Shown here one piece after another: positions 1-8,080 of a stretch of 19,460 bases of DNA. The notes beneath the pieces were generated by a model. It was not told the origin of the DNA. It did not search any database and saw only the letters and a list, made by a program, of their open reading frames with translations. Source of the stretch: NS-11 sp036505795. Its GTDB lineage: Bacteria > Nitrospirota > Nitrospiria > Nitrospirales > NS-4. Made by a program: the position numbers and the translations under genes. Position 1 is the first letter of the stretch. The number at the start of each line of letters is the position of its first letter. The stretch covers positions 1-19,460 of the forward strand of contig DASXSU010000079.1 in the NCBI GenBank assembly GCA_036505795.1. The letters are read 5' to 3'.

Positions 1-84
1 GAAATATAACGGCCGCGGCTCACTGTCATTAATGAATCCTCGGAGCGGGGACAAAGCCCCACGCGCGGCTAGGATTGCCAGCGG

Positions 85-1050
85 ATGATTCTAACCCGGG
101 CCCAGGGTATCGGCGCACTCCTGAGAGACGCTTTTTATGCCTGGATAGACGACAACGCGCCAGCTCACGGCGCGGCCCTGGCGTACTACACAGTTTTTGC
201 CCTCGCTCCCTTGCTGATAATCATCATTGCCATCGCGGGCCTTGTATTTGGGCGGGAGGCGGCCCAAGGTCAAATCCTGAGCCAAATAGAGGGACTCGTC
301 GGTGAGCAGGGCGGCAGAGCTGTCCAGGCCATGCTCGAAAATGCCCGCCGACCAGGCCCCGGGATTGTCGCGAGTGCAATCGGGCTGATCATGCTGATCA
401 TTGGTTCCACCGGCGTTTTTGCGCAGCTCCAGGTGTCGCTTGATACCATTTGGCGCGTCACCCCGAAACCGGGCCGCGGCGTCCTCGGCGTCATTAGGGA
501 TCGACTCTTGTCGTTCTTGATGGTGATCGTCGCCGGGTTTCTCCTGCTCGTCTCCTTGGTGCTGAGCGCGGCGCTCGCCGCGCTCGGAAAATTCTTCAGT
601 TACCTCCTACCGGTTCCCGAAGCAGTATTGCATGGAGTAAACTTTGTCGTCTCATTCGCGGTGATTACTTTGCTTTTCGCCGCGATCTACAAGGTGCTAC
701 CCGACGCAAAGATCTCCTGGAGCGATGTCTGGATTGGGGCGGCCGTGACTTCGCTCCTCTTTTCTCTCGGGAAGTTCATGATCGGCCTGTACCTTGGAAA
801 AGGCAGTGTGGGGTCGGCGTATGGGGCTGCCGGCTCCCTGGTGATCATCCTCGTCTGGGTGTACTATTCTGCTCAAATTCTGCTCTACGGCGCGGAGTTT
901 ACGGCTGTTTACGCGATCAGGTATGGCTCCCGCATCGTCCCGACGGAGAACGCAGTCGCTCTTAGTCCATCCGTGGAAGGGCCACCACCGACGAGCGGTT
1001 CCCCAGTCACAGCTGAGAAACGATCAGCGGTGGTCAAACCAACGACGTAG
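85..1050 (+). CDS. YihY/BrkB family inner-membrane protein
   Basis: A 321-residue polytopic membrane protein. Six hydrophobic segments can be seen at about residues 32-56, 94-114, 141-165, 183-203, 214-235 and 247-270. The N-terminal HGAALAYYTVFALAPLL region and the later GSAYGAAGSLVIILVWVYY region are typical of the YihY/BrkB (formerly 'ribonuclease BN') family. The family is broadly conserved. Its molecular role is not settled, and the old RNase BN assignment was an error. The last 30 or so residues are hydrophilic, rich in Pro, Ser and Thr, and probably cytoplasmic and disordered. The ATG start is preceded by a weak AGGA about ten bases upstream. The next gene starts 39 bases downstream on the same strand, so the two may be co-transcribed. 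The family call is firm; the function is not. Confidence 0.9.
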   Translation: MILTRAQGIGALLRDAFYAWIDDNAPAHGAALAYYTVFALAPLLIIIIAIAGLVFGREAAQGQILSQIEGLVGEQGGRAVQAMLENARRPGPGIVASAIGLIMLIIGSTGVFAQLQVSLDTIWRVTPKPGRGVLGVIRDRLLSFLMVIVAGFLLLVSLVLSAALAALGKFFSYLLPVPEAVLHGVNFVVSFAVITLLFAAIYKVLPDAKISWSDVWIGAAVTSLLFSLGKFMIGLYLGKGSVGSAYGAAGSLVIILVWVYYSAQILLYGAEFTAVYAIRYGSRIVPTENAVALSPSVEGPPPTSGSPVTAEKRSAVVKPTT

Positions 1051-1089
1051 CCATTTTTTGTCCCTTGGAAAGACCGACAACGTCATGAA

Positions 1090-1467
1090 ATGCTCGGGTC
1101 TATAGCGGCCTCAATTCTGCTAGCGCTTCTGCTCTGGGAGCCTACCCTTGCTCAGGAAGCCCCCCCGCCTGCCGGCTTCTTCACGGACATTATCGAACAG
1201 ATGAAGTTCGAAAAGCCGACGCGAATCGTCGGCCGCTTTCGCTCGCTCGATGGCTATGAAGATGCTATCTGGATCGAGTGGACCCATCTGCACGACGGCG
1301 TCCGCTGGCGTCCGGTCTCACGGGAGATGATGTTCAAAGTCCTGCCCCGTGATGCCGGCATGATGGAGTTCCTCCGGACACTCAAGAAGGGGACGAGCCT
1401 GCACATGACCGTTCAAATGGGTGAGGATGGGAACCGCCGTATTCTTGAACTGGATGAGGAGGTCTAG
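1090..1467 (+). CDS. Small secreted protein of unknown function
   Basis: A 125-residue protein with a clear Sec-type signal peptide. A hydrophobic stretch at residues 4-15 is followed by a likely cleavage after the TLA of EPTLAQEAPPP, which leaves a mature protein of about 104 residues. The mature part is mixed alpha/beta in character, without cysteines, and ends in acidic residues (ELDEEV). I do not recognise a family. The ATG is the first possible start after an in-frame stop at 1048, and GGAAAG about 18 bases upstream is a poor ribosome-binding site. It follows the BrkB-type gene by 39 bases. Its TAG stop overlaps the stop of the convergent protease gene within a shared CTAG. A periplasmic or lipid-facing location is inferred from the signal peptide only. 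Confidence 0.75.
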   Translation: MLGSIAASILLALLLWEPTLAQEAPPPAGFFTDIIEQMKFEKPTRIVGRFRSLDGYEDAIWIEWTHLHDGVRWRPVSREMMFKVLPRDAGMMEFLRTLKKGTSLHMTVQMGEDGNRRILELDEEV

Positions 1468-2567
1468 CGAAGTTGATCCAACATGCGCCCGAGGCCGCCG
1501 CGGGTGAGGATGCCGACGATCGTGTCGCCGTCCGTGACGATCAGGCGGCTTCGGCCCTCTTGCATCAGACGATCCATGGCGGTCGCGACCGATTCATGAC
1601 GCGGGATGGCGAGCTGGGAATCGCGTGCGACCATGACCTGCCCGACCCTGATACTGTCCCATTTTTCCCGAGGCACGGCCGTCAATTCTTTAAGAGAGAC
1701 GATTCCGATCAATCGTTCATTATCCACGACCGGAAAACTGTCAAATCCAAAGCGTAAGAAGTACTGATTCATCGCTTCGTCCACGGTCTGATTGGCGTCA
1801 ATCGCCACGACTTTTTTCGTCATAATGTCACTGAGTTGAAGACCGGCCAATGCCTCCTGAAAGACGACTTGCCGGTGGCTGTTGTGGGCCGAGAAATATA
1901 AGAAGGCGCCGATCAGCAGCATCCATACCCCGTTGACAGGGGATTCCATTGACAGATAGAGCCCGAAGAGCATCAACAAGATCGCGACCGCTTGGCCCCC
2001 CCGGGCGGCATATCGCGTAGCACTATGAAAATTGCCGGACCACGCCCAAAGCCCGGCGCGGAGCACTCTGCCGCCGTCGAGGGGATATCCCGGCACCAAA
2101 TTGAAAAGGGCGAGAGTCAGGTTGACTTCCTGAAGGAGATTCGCGACGCCCACGACATCGGGCATCTGCGCCAAAGCCGCCACGACCCCAAAAAACAGTG
2201 AGATCAGGACTGATACGATCGGCCCGGCGATCGCGATCAAGAACTCCGCTCTGGGTGTCGGCGCCTCTCGGCGGATCTGTGCCATCCCACCGAAAATGAA
2301 GAGGGTGATTTGCGCGATCGGAATACGGTATCGCAACGCCACCCACGAGTGGCCCAACTCGTGGACCAACACTGACGCAAAAAGCAGGAAGGCCGCGCCC
2401 GCGCCGAGGATCCAGTACTCCCAACGCGGACGACTGACAACCATCGCTAACGGAAAGTACTTCTCCGCCAACCCATACGTAAACCAGGCAAAGACAAAAA
2501 ACCAGGAGATATGCACTTTTAACGGGATGCCGAAGATCCGCCCGATCTGCCAGGATTGCCCAATCAT
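1464..2567 (-). CDS. Site-2 protease family (M50) zinc metalloprotease with tandem CBS domains
   Basis: An intramembrane metalloprotease of the M50/S2P family, about 367 residues. The zinc-binding HELGH lies at about residues 69-73 inside a transmembrane helix. The second motif, NLVPGYPLDGGRVL, supplies the third ligand (Asp of LDGG, near 164). Two CBS domains follow, at about 245-298 and 307-363. CBS domains often bind adenosine nucleotides, so activity may respond to energy state; that is family knowledge, not shown here. Substrate unknown. The reading frame can open at GTG 2573, ATG 2570 or ATG 2567. I chose 2567 because a GGAG at 2573-2576 overlaps the GTG but sits five bases before this ATG. 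The gene is divergent from uvrC (50 bases apart) and convergent with the small secreted protein, sharing CTAG at the stops. Confidence 0.9.
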   Translation of the reverse strand: MIGQSWQIGRIFGIPLKVHISWFFVFAWFTYGLAEKYFPLAMVVSRPRWEYWILGAGAAFLLFASVLVHELGHSWVALRYRIPIAQITLFIFGGMAQIRREAPTPRAEFLIAIAGPIVSVLISLFFGVVAALAQMPDVVGVANLLQEVNLTLALFNLVPGYPLDGGRVLRAGLWAWSGNFHSATRYAARGGQAVAILLMLFGLYLSMESPVNGVWMLLIGAFLYFSAHNSHRQVVFQEALAGLQLSDIMTKKVVAIDANQTVDEAMNQYFLRFGFDSFPVVDNERLIGIVSLKELTAVPREKWDSIRVGQVMVARDSQLAIPRHESVATAMDRLMQEGRSRLIVTDGDTIVGILTRGGLGRMLDQLR

Positions 2568-2582
2568 CATCACTCCGTTCGC

Positions 2583-2611
2583 TTGCCCGCTCTCTATGCG
2601 TAGTCTACACT
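2583..2611 (+). promoter_or_regulatory. Putative sigma70-type promoter for uvrC
   Basis: TTGCCC at 2583-2588 and TACACT at 2606-2611 are separated by 17 bases. Transcription would begin at about 2618, which is the A of the uvrC ATG. No Shine-Dalgarno sequence precedes that ATG, so the message may be leaderless. Predicted by eye from consensus only. Confidence 0.45.
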
Positions 2612-2617
2612 ATCCCT

Positions 2618-4441
2618 ATGCCGACTGATACTTTCAGAGCCAAACTGGACCACCTCCCGGCGGTTCCCGGGGTCTATCTGCTGAAAAGCGGACGGGGCGA
2701 GGTCCTGTACATCGGCAAGGCCAGCGTCCTAGCGGACCGGGTTCGTTCCTACTTTCAAAAAGCGACGGAAGCGACCCCCAAAACACGTCTCATGGTGGCG
2801 CAGATCACCGACATTGAGACCATTGTCACAGGCTCCGAGCTTGAGGCGTTGCTCCTCGAAAGCTCACTGATCAAGCGACACCGGCCTCGGTTCAACGTGG
2901 TCCTGCGGGATGACAAACAGTATCCTTATTTGCGCCTGCCTATTAAGGAATCTTTTCCGCGTTTTACCATTGTTCGGAGAGTCCAAAAAGACGGGGCTCT
3001 GTATTATGGCCCGTATGTGCCGACCGGGGCCCTGCGCGAAACGTTACGCGTGATTAAGAGCGTCTTTCCGTTGGCGACCTGCACGATCGACATCAACGGC
3101 AAGGCGGAGCGGGCGTGCATCGAATACGAAATCAAACGGTGCATGGCCCCATGTATCGGCATGCAGACTTCGGAAGAGTACCACGAGCTCGTCAAGCAGG
3201 CGCGAATGTTTCTCGAGGGCCGCAACACCGATCTGTTGAAACAGTACCGGGCCCGTATGGAGGCGGTCGCCGAACGGGAGGACTACGAAGAGGCGGCGCG
3301 CATCCGGGACCGAATCTTTAAGATCGAACGGACGCTGGAACGGCAGCGGGTGGCCCAGACCGAGACCATCGACCAGGACGTGATCGGGTTCGCCCGTGAC
3401 GGTGCGTCGGCCGATCTGCAGATGATGTTCATTCGGGGAGGCCTGCTGGTCGGCCGCAAAGACTTCCATTGGAACGACGTGCAGGATACGTCTGACGCGG
3501 AACTCGTACGGTCCGTCGTGGAGCAGTTCTACAGCAAGGAACTGATTCCACCAAAGCAACTGCTGCTGCCGGTGGACGTGCCGGAAGCCGAGCTGTTCAG
3601 TGCCTGGCTCTCCGAGAAAAAAGGGGAAAAGGTGCGGGTGCTGGTACCCGAGCGCGGTCTAAAGCATCACCTGGTGCAATTAGCGGAAGAAAACGCCGGC
3701 GCGGCCTTGAAAGAACACCAGAGGGACGAGGCCACGGGGCGCGCAGCGACCGAGGAACTGCAGCGCCTGTTGCAGTTGAAAAAAGTTCCCTCCCGTATCG
3801 AAGGCTTCGATATTTCGAACATTCAAGGCAATCAGGGGGTCGCGTCCCTGGTCGTCTGGGAGGCCGGGGAGGCCAAGAAATCCGATTACCGTCGCTTTCG
3901 CATTAGAACTGTTGAAGGCGCCAACGATTTTGCCAGCATCAAGGAGGTCGTCTCCCGCCACTATGCCGGCGTACAACAAGAGCAGCAGCGTTTGCCCGAT
4001 CTGATCCTGATTGACGGCGGTATCGCCCAACTTGCGGCGGCCCGCGACGCTCTGCGGGAATTGCAGCTTCTCGACATTGATATCCTCGGGCTCGCCAAGG
4101 CCAAAGGCGATAAGGAAGAGCGCGTCTTCCTTCCCGGTCGCAAGAACCCGGTGATTCTCGTCCCTTCTTCCCCTGCCACCCATCTCTTGCAACGCATCCG
4201 CGATGAAGCCCATCGTTTTGCGATCACGTATCACCGGCGGCTCCGCGGCAAAGCCTTGCTCGCTTGTAAGCTCGATGAGATCGCCGGCGTGGGGCCGACA
4301 AAGCGCCGTGACCTCCTGCGCCACTTCGGTTCCGTGGAAGCGCTGACCGCTGCCAGCGAGGAGGAACTCCAACATGTGGCAGGTATCGGTCCCCGTATCG
4401 CAGGTGAGATTCACGCCGCATTGACAGAAGCCGGTTCCTAG
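2618..4441 (+). CDS. uvrC: Excinuclease ABC subunit C
   Basis: UvrC makes both incisions around a DNA lesion once UvrB has been loaded by UvrA. The 607 residues contain all expected parts. The N-terminal GIY-YIG nuclease has GVY at 18-20 and YIGK at 31-34. Four cysteines at 155, 167, 175 and 179 match the spacing of the iron-sulfur ligands known in E. coli UvrC. A UVR motif for UvrB contact lies at about 207-242. The RNase H-like C-terminal nuclease includes FDISN (Asp398), LIDGG (Asp466) and RDEAHRF. A tandem helix-hairpin-helix DNA-binding region is at about 553-602. Length is normal for the family. The ATG lacks an upstream ribosome-binding site and lies where the predicted promoter would start transcription. 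It is divergent from the protease gene and is followed by yebC after 89 bases. Confidence 0.97.
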   Translation: MPTDTFRAKLDHLPAVPGVYLLKSGRGEVLYIGKASVLADRVRSYFQKATEATPKTRLMVAQITDIETIVTGSELEALLLESSLIKRHRPRFNVVLRDDKQYPYLRLPIKESFPRFTIVRRVQKDGALYYGPYVPTGALRETLRVIKSVFPLATCTIDINGKAERACIEYEIKRCMAPCIGMQTSEEYHELVKQARMFLEGRNTDLLKQYRARMEAVAEREDYEEAARIRDRIFKIERTLERQRVAQTETIDQDVIGFARDGASADLQMMFIRGGLLVGRKDFHWNDVQDTSDAELVRSVVEQFYSKELIPPKQLLLPVDVPEAELFSAWLSEKKGEKVRVLVPERGLKHHLVQLAEENAGAALKEHQRDEATGRAATEELQRLLQLKKVPSRIEGFDISNIQGNQGVASLVVWEAGEAKKSDYRRFRIRTVEGANDFASIKEVVSRHYAGVQQEQQRLPDLILIDGGIAQLAAARDALRELQLLDIDILGLAKAKGDKEERVFLPGRKNPVILVPSSPATHLLQRIRDEAHRFAITYHRRLRGKALLACKLDEIAGVGPTKRRDLLRHFGSVEALTAASEEELQHVAGIGPRIAGEIHAALTEAGS

Positions 4442-4453
4442 CATCCGGTCGCA

Positions 4454-4482
4454 TTGACACCCTCAAGACCCTGTGCGACAAT
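4454..4482 (+). promoter_or_regulatory. Putative sigma70-type promoter for yebC-ruvAB
   Basis: TTGACA (perfect -35) at 4454-4459 and GACAAT at 4477-4482 are spaced by 17 bases in the 89-base gap after uvrC. Transcription would start near 4489, giving a leader of about 40 bases with AAGGAG at 4518-4523 before the yebC ATG. Found by consensus matching by eye. Confidence 0.55.
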
Positions 4483-4530
4483 CGCCGCATCTATGAATTA
4501 CAGCATCATCAAGAGCGAAGGAGCACGGTC

Positions 4531-5286
4531 ATGGGCGGCCACAGTCACTGGGCGACCACGAAGCGGCACAAGGGCGTTGTAGACGCCAAGCGCGGCAAGA
4601 CCTTCACCAAAATCATCCGTGAAATCACCGTTGCCGCCCGCTTGGGAGGCGGTGACCCGGATGGAAATCCCCGCCTTCGATTCGCAATTCTCAAATCCAA
4701 AGACGCCAATATGCCTCAGGACAATATCAAAAAGGCGATCCAACGCGGCACCGGCGAGCTGCCGGGCGTTCACTTCGAAGAGTTTCAACTCGAGGGTTAC
4801 GGCCCCGGCGGCTGCGCGCTGCTGATCGATCTCACCAGCGACAACCGCAATCGCACCGTGGCTGAGATCCGCAATATTCTCACCAAGCAAAATGCAAGTC
4901 TCGCCGAGGCCGGCGCCGTATCCTGGCAGTTTCATAAGAAGGGCCTGCTGATCGTCGAACAGGGCAAGGTGGATGAAGAGAAACTGATGACCATTGCTCT
5001 TGACGCGGGCGCGGAAGATATCAAGACCGACGGAAAGATCTTCGAAGTCATTACCACTCCCCAGGCTTTTGAGAAGGTAAAGAAGGCCGTCGCAGACGCC
5101 AAAATCGAATCGTCCGTGGCCGAGGTCACGTTCATTCCGGAAAACTACATCCGATTGGACGAAAAGACCGCGGAACAGGCGCTCAAGCTTGTCGACACGC
5201 TTGAAGATCAGGACGACGTGCAGAAAGTACACGCGAATTTTGACATTCCGGAAGAGATTATGGAGAAGGTAGCCGCGGGCGGATGA
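4531..5286 (+). CDS. yebC: YebC/PmpR family protein (TACO1-like)
   Basis: A 251-residue full-length member of the YebC/TACO1 family. It opens with the hallmark MGGHSHWATTKRHKG. The middle carries NMPQDNIKKAIQRGTG and the EGYGPGG and DNRNRT motifs, all family signatures. Members have been described as transcriptional regulators (PmpR type). More recent work links the family to translation, relieving ribosome stalling at difficult stretches such as polyproline, as does mitochondrial TACO1. The sequence alone does not decide between these. A strong AAGGAG lies seven bases before the ATG. The stop overlaps the ruvA start (ATGA). Many bacteria have yebC-ruvC-ruvA-ruvB; here ruvC is missing between yebC and ruvA. 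Confidence 0.95.
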   Translation: MGGHSHWATTKRHKGVVDAKRGKTFTKIIREITVAARLGGGDPDGNPRLRFAILKSKDANMPQDNIKKAIQRGTGELPGVHFEEFQLEGYGPGGCALLIDLTSDNRNRTVAEIRNILTKQNASLAEAGAVSWQFHKKGLLIVEQGKVDEEKLMTIALDAGAEDIKTDGKIFEVITTPQAFEKVKKAVADAKIESSVAEVTFIPENYIRLDEKTAEQALKLVDTLEDQDDVQKVHANFDIPEEIMEKVAAGG

Positions 5287-5888
5287 TTGCCGCGCTGACC
5301 GGCCGCCTCGCCTCCAAACACCCCGGGGGGGTCGTCATTGACGTGCAAGGCGTCGGCTACGATGTCCTCATCCCGCTCAGCACCTTCTACCGCCTGCCCG
5401 ATCCTGAGCAACCCGTCACCCTTAACATTCACACCCATGTCCGCGAGGATGCCATCCAGTTGTTCGGCTTTTTCTCGGCGCGTGAAAAGGACGCCTTCCT
5501 GCTACTCCTCACGGTCTCCGGAATCGGCCCCAAGCTCGCCCTCAGCGTCATCTCCACCCTCAGCGTCGATGACTTGACCTCCGCAATCCGGGATGATGAC
5601 TTCAAGGTCTTGGCTTCGGTGCCAGGAATCGGTAGGAAATCAGCGGGCCGACTCGCATTGGAATTGAAAGATAAAATAGAAAAGATATCTTTCGCAACCG
5701 ACAGTTTGACTACAAAGCCACCGCAAGCGTCTAATCGGGCCATGGATGATGCCCTGTCTGCCCTGGTCAATCTGGGCTATAAAGCGGCCGATGTGAAGGA
5801 CGTATTGAAGCAGGTATTGGCGGGTCGCAACGGAGAGACCCCCTTACAAGACCTCATCCGGGCAGCCCTCAAAGAACTGGCGAAGTGA
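5283..5888 (+). CDS. ruvA: Holliday junction branch migration protein RuvA
   Basis: RuvA binds four-way DNA junctions as a tetramer and loads the RuvB motor. At 201 residues it is the normal length. An OB-fold domain fills about residues 1-63. Two helix-hairpin-helix motifs follow, SGIGPKLA at 79-86 and PGIGRKSA at 114-121. After a flexible linker (about 137-152) comes the C-terminal three-helix domain that contacts RuvB, containing ALVNLGYKAADVK. The start codon lies inside the end of yebC (ATGA overlap) and the stop overlaps the ruvB start. Co-translation of the three genes is therefore likely. Confidence 0.97.
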   Translation: MIAALTGRLASKHPGGVVIDVQGVGYDVLIPLSTFYRLPDPEQPVTLNIHTHVREDAIQLFGFFSAREKDAFLLLLTVSGIGPKLALSVISTLSVDDLTSAIRDDDFKVLASVPGIGRKSAGRLALELKDKIEKISFATDSLTTKPPQASNRAMDDALSALVNLGYKAADVKDVLKQVLAGRNGETPLQDLIRAALKELAK

Positions 5889-6895
5889 TGATGGACGAGC
5901 GGATCATCGCGACCCAAAAAAGCGACAAGGAGCGGGGCTTTGAAGCTGCCCTCCGGCCTCAGAGTCTGCATGAGTATGTGGGGCAGTCGCGGATGAAGGA
6001 GTCATTGCGCCTCTGCATGGAAGCTGCGAAGCAGCGTGGGGAAGCACTGGATCACTGCATGTTCTACGGGCCGCCAGGCGTGGGCAAAACAACCATCGCC
6101 AACATCATCGCCAAGGAGATGGGCGCCGTCCTGCGCGCGACCTCCGGCATCGTTTTAAACCATGCCGGCGACCTGGCCGCGATTCTCACTAACCTCCAAC
6201 ACGGCGACGTCCTGTTTATCGACGAAATTCACCGTGTGCCGGCCCCCGTCGAGGAAGCCTTGTACCCCGCCATGGAAGATTATCAACTGGATCTGATCAT
6301 CGGTCAGGGCCCATCGACCCGGACCATCAAGCTGGATCTGCCGCGTTTCACATTAATCGGAGCGACCACTCGAGTCGCGTCGTTGACCTCGCCGCTGCGT
6401 GAACGGTTCGGGCTCAGTTATCGGCTGGATTTTTACACACCCGAGGAATTAGAGACCATTGTTCTGCGGTCGGCCGGCATTCTGCAGATTTCAGTCGAGC
6501 CTTCGGGAGCCAGGGAAATTGCGCAACGCTCTCGAGGCACCCCTCGAATCGCGAACCGGTTGCTCAGGCGCGTGCGCGACTTCGCGCAGGTCAAATGCTA
6601 TGGAGCCGTCACCCGCGATGTCGCCGATGCTGCACTGGCCTGGGTCGGCGTGGACAGCGCCGGCTTTGATGACAGGGATCGCTTGCTTTTGCAGACTCTG
6701 ATCGACAAATTCGGCGGCGGGCCGGTAGGGGTCGAATCCCTGGCGACCGCGATCGGGGAAGAGCGTGCGACGGTCGAGGATGTCTACGAGCCGTACCTCA
6801 TCCAGGCCGGATATTTGGAGCGAACTCCCCGAGGCCGCGTGGCAAGCCGCCTCGCATTTCAACATTTTGGAAAACAAAAAGACCTGCTTGTCTAG
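5888..6895 (+). CDS. ruvB: Holliday junction branch migration DNA helicase RuvB
   Basis: The hexameric AAA+ motor that drives branch migration together with RuvA. Motifs in order are Walker A GPPGVGKTT (about residues 61-69), Walker B with FIDEIHR (about 110-116), sensor 1 LIGATTR (about 156-162), the arginine-finger region SPLRERFG, and sensor 2 in RGTPRIANRLLRR. A C-terminal winged-helix domain ends in GRVASRLAFQHFG. The length of about 335 residues is normal. Starts at GTG 5885, ATG 5888 and ATG 5891 are all in frame. I prefer 5888 because it forms a TGATG overlap with the ruvA stop. No strong ribosome-binding site is seen, in keeping with translational coupling. The next gene has its own promoter, so this is probably the last gene of the unit. 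Confidence 0.97.
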   Translation: MMDERIIATQKSDKERGFEAALRPQSLHEYVGQSRMKESLRLCMEAAKQRGEALDHCMFYGPPGVGKTTIANIIAKEMGAVLRATSGIVLNHAGDLAAILTNLQHGDVLFIDEIHRVPAPVEEALYPAMEDYQLDLIIGQGPSTRTIKLDLPRFTLIGATTRVASLTSPLRERFGLSYRLDFYTPEELETIVLRSAGILQISVEPSGAREIAQRSRGTPRIANRLLRRVRDFAQVKCYGAVTRDVADAALAWVGVDSAGFDDRDRLLLQTLIDKFGGGPVGVESLATAIGEERATVEDVYEPYLIQAGYLERTPRGRVASRLAFQHFGKQKDLLV

Positions 6896-6938
6896 TTGTC
6901 AGGTGCTCTCTGTATCTCGCCCCTAATCGTTGAAATTG

Positions 6939-6967
6939 TTGTAAATTCGGCTCATCCCTAGTACAAT
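6939..6967 (+). promoter_or_regulatory. Putative sigma70-type promoter of the aromatic supraoperon
   Basis: TTGTAA at 6939-6944 and TACAAT at 6962-6967 are separated by exactly 17 bases in the A+T-rich gap between ruvB and pheA. Transcription would begin near 6974. That leaves a leader of about 16 bases, too short for a leader-peptide attenuator. Best promoter match in the window; predicted by eye. Confidence 0.65.
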
Positions 6968-6989
6968 TACTCGTTTGTACAAAGGTAGC

Positions 6990-8069
6990 ATGAAAGACCA
7001 ACCGCTTCAGTCTCATCGCAAGGAAATCGACAAGATCGACGATGAGATTGTGCGACGACTCAATGAGCGGGCACAGCACGTCATTGAAATCGGGAAGCTA
7101 AAGAAAGCGACCGATGCTCAGGCGCTCCTCCACACGCCTGCGCGCGAAGCCGAAATCCTGAACAGGCTGTGCGAGGTAAATACCGGCCCGTTTCCAAACG
7201 AGGCTCTGCGAGCGGTCTACCGAGAAATCATGTCCGGGTCGCTCGCGCTGGAAGGTCCCTTGAAGGTCTCTTATTTAGGCCCCCGGGCAACCTTTACGCA
7301 TTTGGCCTGTATTCGAAAATTCGGGTCGTCGGCACAATACCTCCCCACGACATCCATCACGGATGTTTTCAACGAGGTTGAACGGGGGCGGGCGGACTTC
7401 GGGGTCGTCCCGATCGAAAATTCGACTGAGGGGGTGGTGAACCACACCCTCGATATGTTTATCGACTCGAATCTACAAATTTACGGAGAAGCGCTGCTGG
7501 AGGTCTCTCACAATCTGTTGTCCAAGTGCGAGTCGCTGGAGGGGGTGAAGAAGATTTACTCTCATCCCCATGCAATCGCCCAATGCCGGCAATGGCTGGA
7601 AGCTAATCTGCCGAATGTCCCCTATTCGGAAGTCCACAGCACGGCGCGGGCAGCTGAAATCTGCACCGAGGAGCCGTCCGCCGCCGCGATCGCATCTGAG
7701 CTGGCGGGGCAAATTTACGGCTTAAAGGTGTTGAAACCGCGTATCGAGGACAACATCAACAACTACACGCGTTTTCTGGTGTTGTCTTTAAAGGCGCCGG
7801 AGCGAACCGGTAAAGACAAGACCTCGGTCATGCTCTCCGTTAAAGACAAGGTAGGCGCCTTGTACGACTTGCTGCGCCCGTTCGCATCCCACGGCACGAA
7901 TCTCACAAAAATTGAATCGCGGCCGTCGCGCCGCAAGGCATGGGAGTACCTCTTCTTTATCGATCTCGAAGGGCATATTGATGAAGACCGTGTGAAACGT
8001 GCGCTGGACGAAATCAGACCGCGCTGTCTGTTCCTCAAAATCCTCGGGTCGTATCCCGCGCACAGCTAA
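6990..8069 (+). CDS. pheA: Bifunctional chorismate mutase / prephenate dehydratase (P-protein)
   Basis: Converts chorismate to prephenate and then to phenylpyruvate, the committed branch to phenylalanine. The 359 residues hold an AroQ-type chorismate mutase (about 1-85, with RKEIDKIDDEIVRRLNERA), a prephenate dehydratase domain (about 91-270, with VSYLGPRATFTH, GVVPIENSTEGVVNHT and the catalytic TRF at 260-262), and a C-terminal ACT domain (about 278-355). The ACT domain keeps the GALYDLL and ESRP (309-312) motifs that bind phenylalanine in homologues, so feedback inhibition is likely. A TTG at 6975 is in frame, but the ATG at 6990 is preferred because AAAGGT lies just before it. It is the first gene after the promoter at 6939-6967, and the aminotransferase starts 11 bases downstream. 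Confidence 0.97.
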   Translation: MKDQPLQSHRKEIDKIDDEIVRRLNERAQHVIEIGKLKKATDAQALLHTPAREAEILNRLCEVNTGPFPNEALRAVYREIMSGSLALEGPLKVSYLGPRATFTHLACIRKFGSSAQYLPTTSITDVFNEVERGRADFGVVPIENSTEGVVNHTLDMFIDSNLQIYGEALLEVSHNLLSKCESLEGVKKIYSHPHAIAQCRQWLEANLPNVPYSEVHSTARAAEICTEEPSAAAIASELAGQIYGLKVLKPRIEDNINNYTRFLVLSLKAPERTGKDKTSVMLSVKDKVGALYDLLRPFASHGTNLTKIESRPSRRKAWEYLFFIDLEGHIDEDRVKRALDEIRPRCLFLKILGSYPAHS

Positions 8070-8080
8070 AGACGACGGCC

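Noticed and set aside
26..35. Ten-base perfect palindrome TCATTAATGA upstream of the BrkB-type gene, as an operator.
   Set aside because: It is short, A+T-rich and single, with no adjacent promoter that I can place at the window edge. It may be chance.
3044..5232. Long leftward open frames opposite uvrC and yebC (3044-3559, 3680-4444, 4498-5232).
   Set aside because: They are antisense shadows of firmly identified genes, produced by high-G+C codon bias. They have no family features and no ribosome-binding sites.
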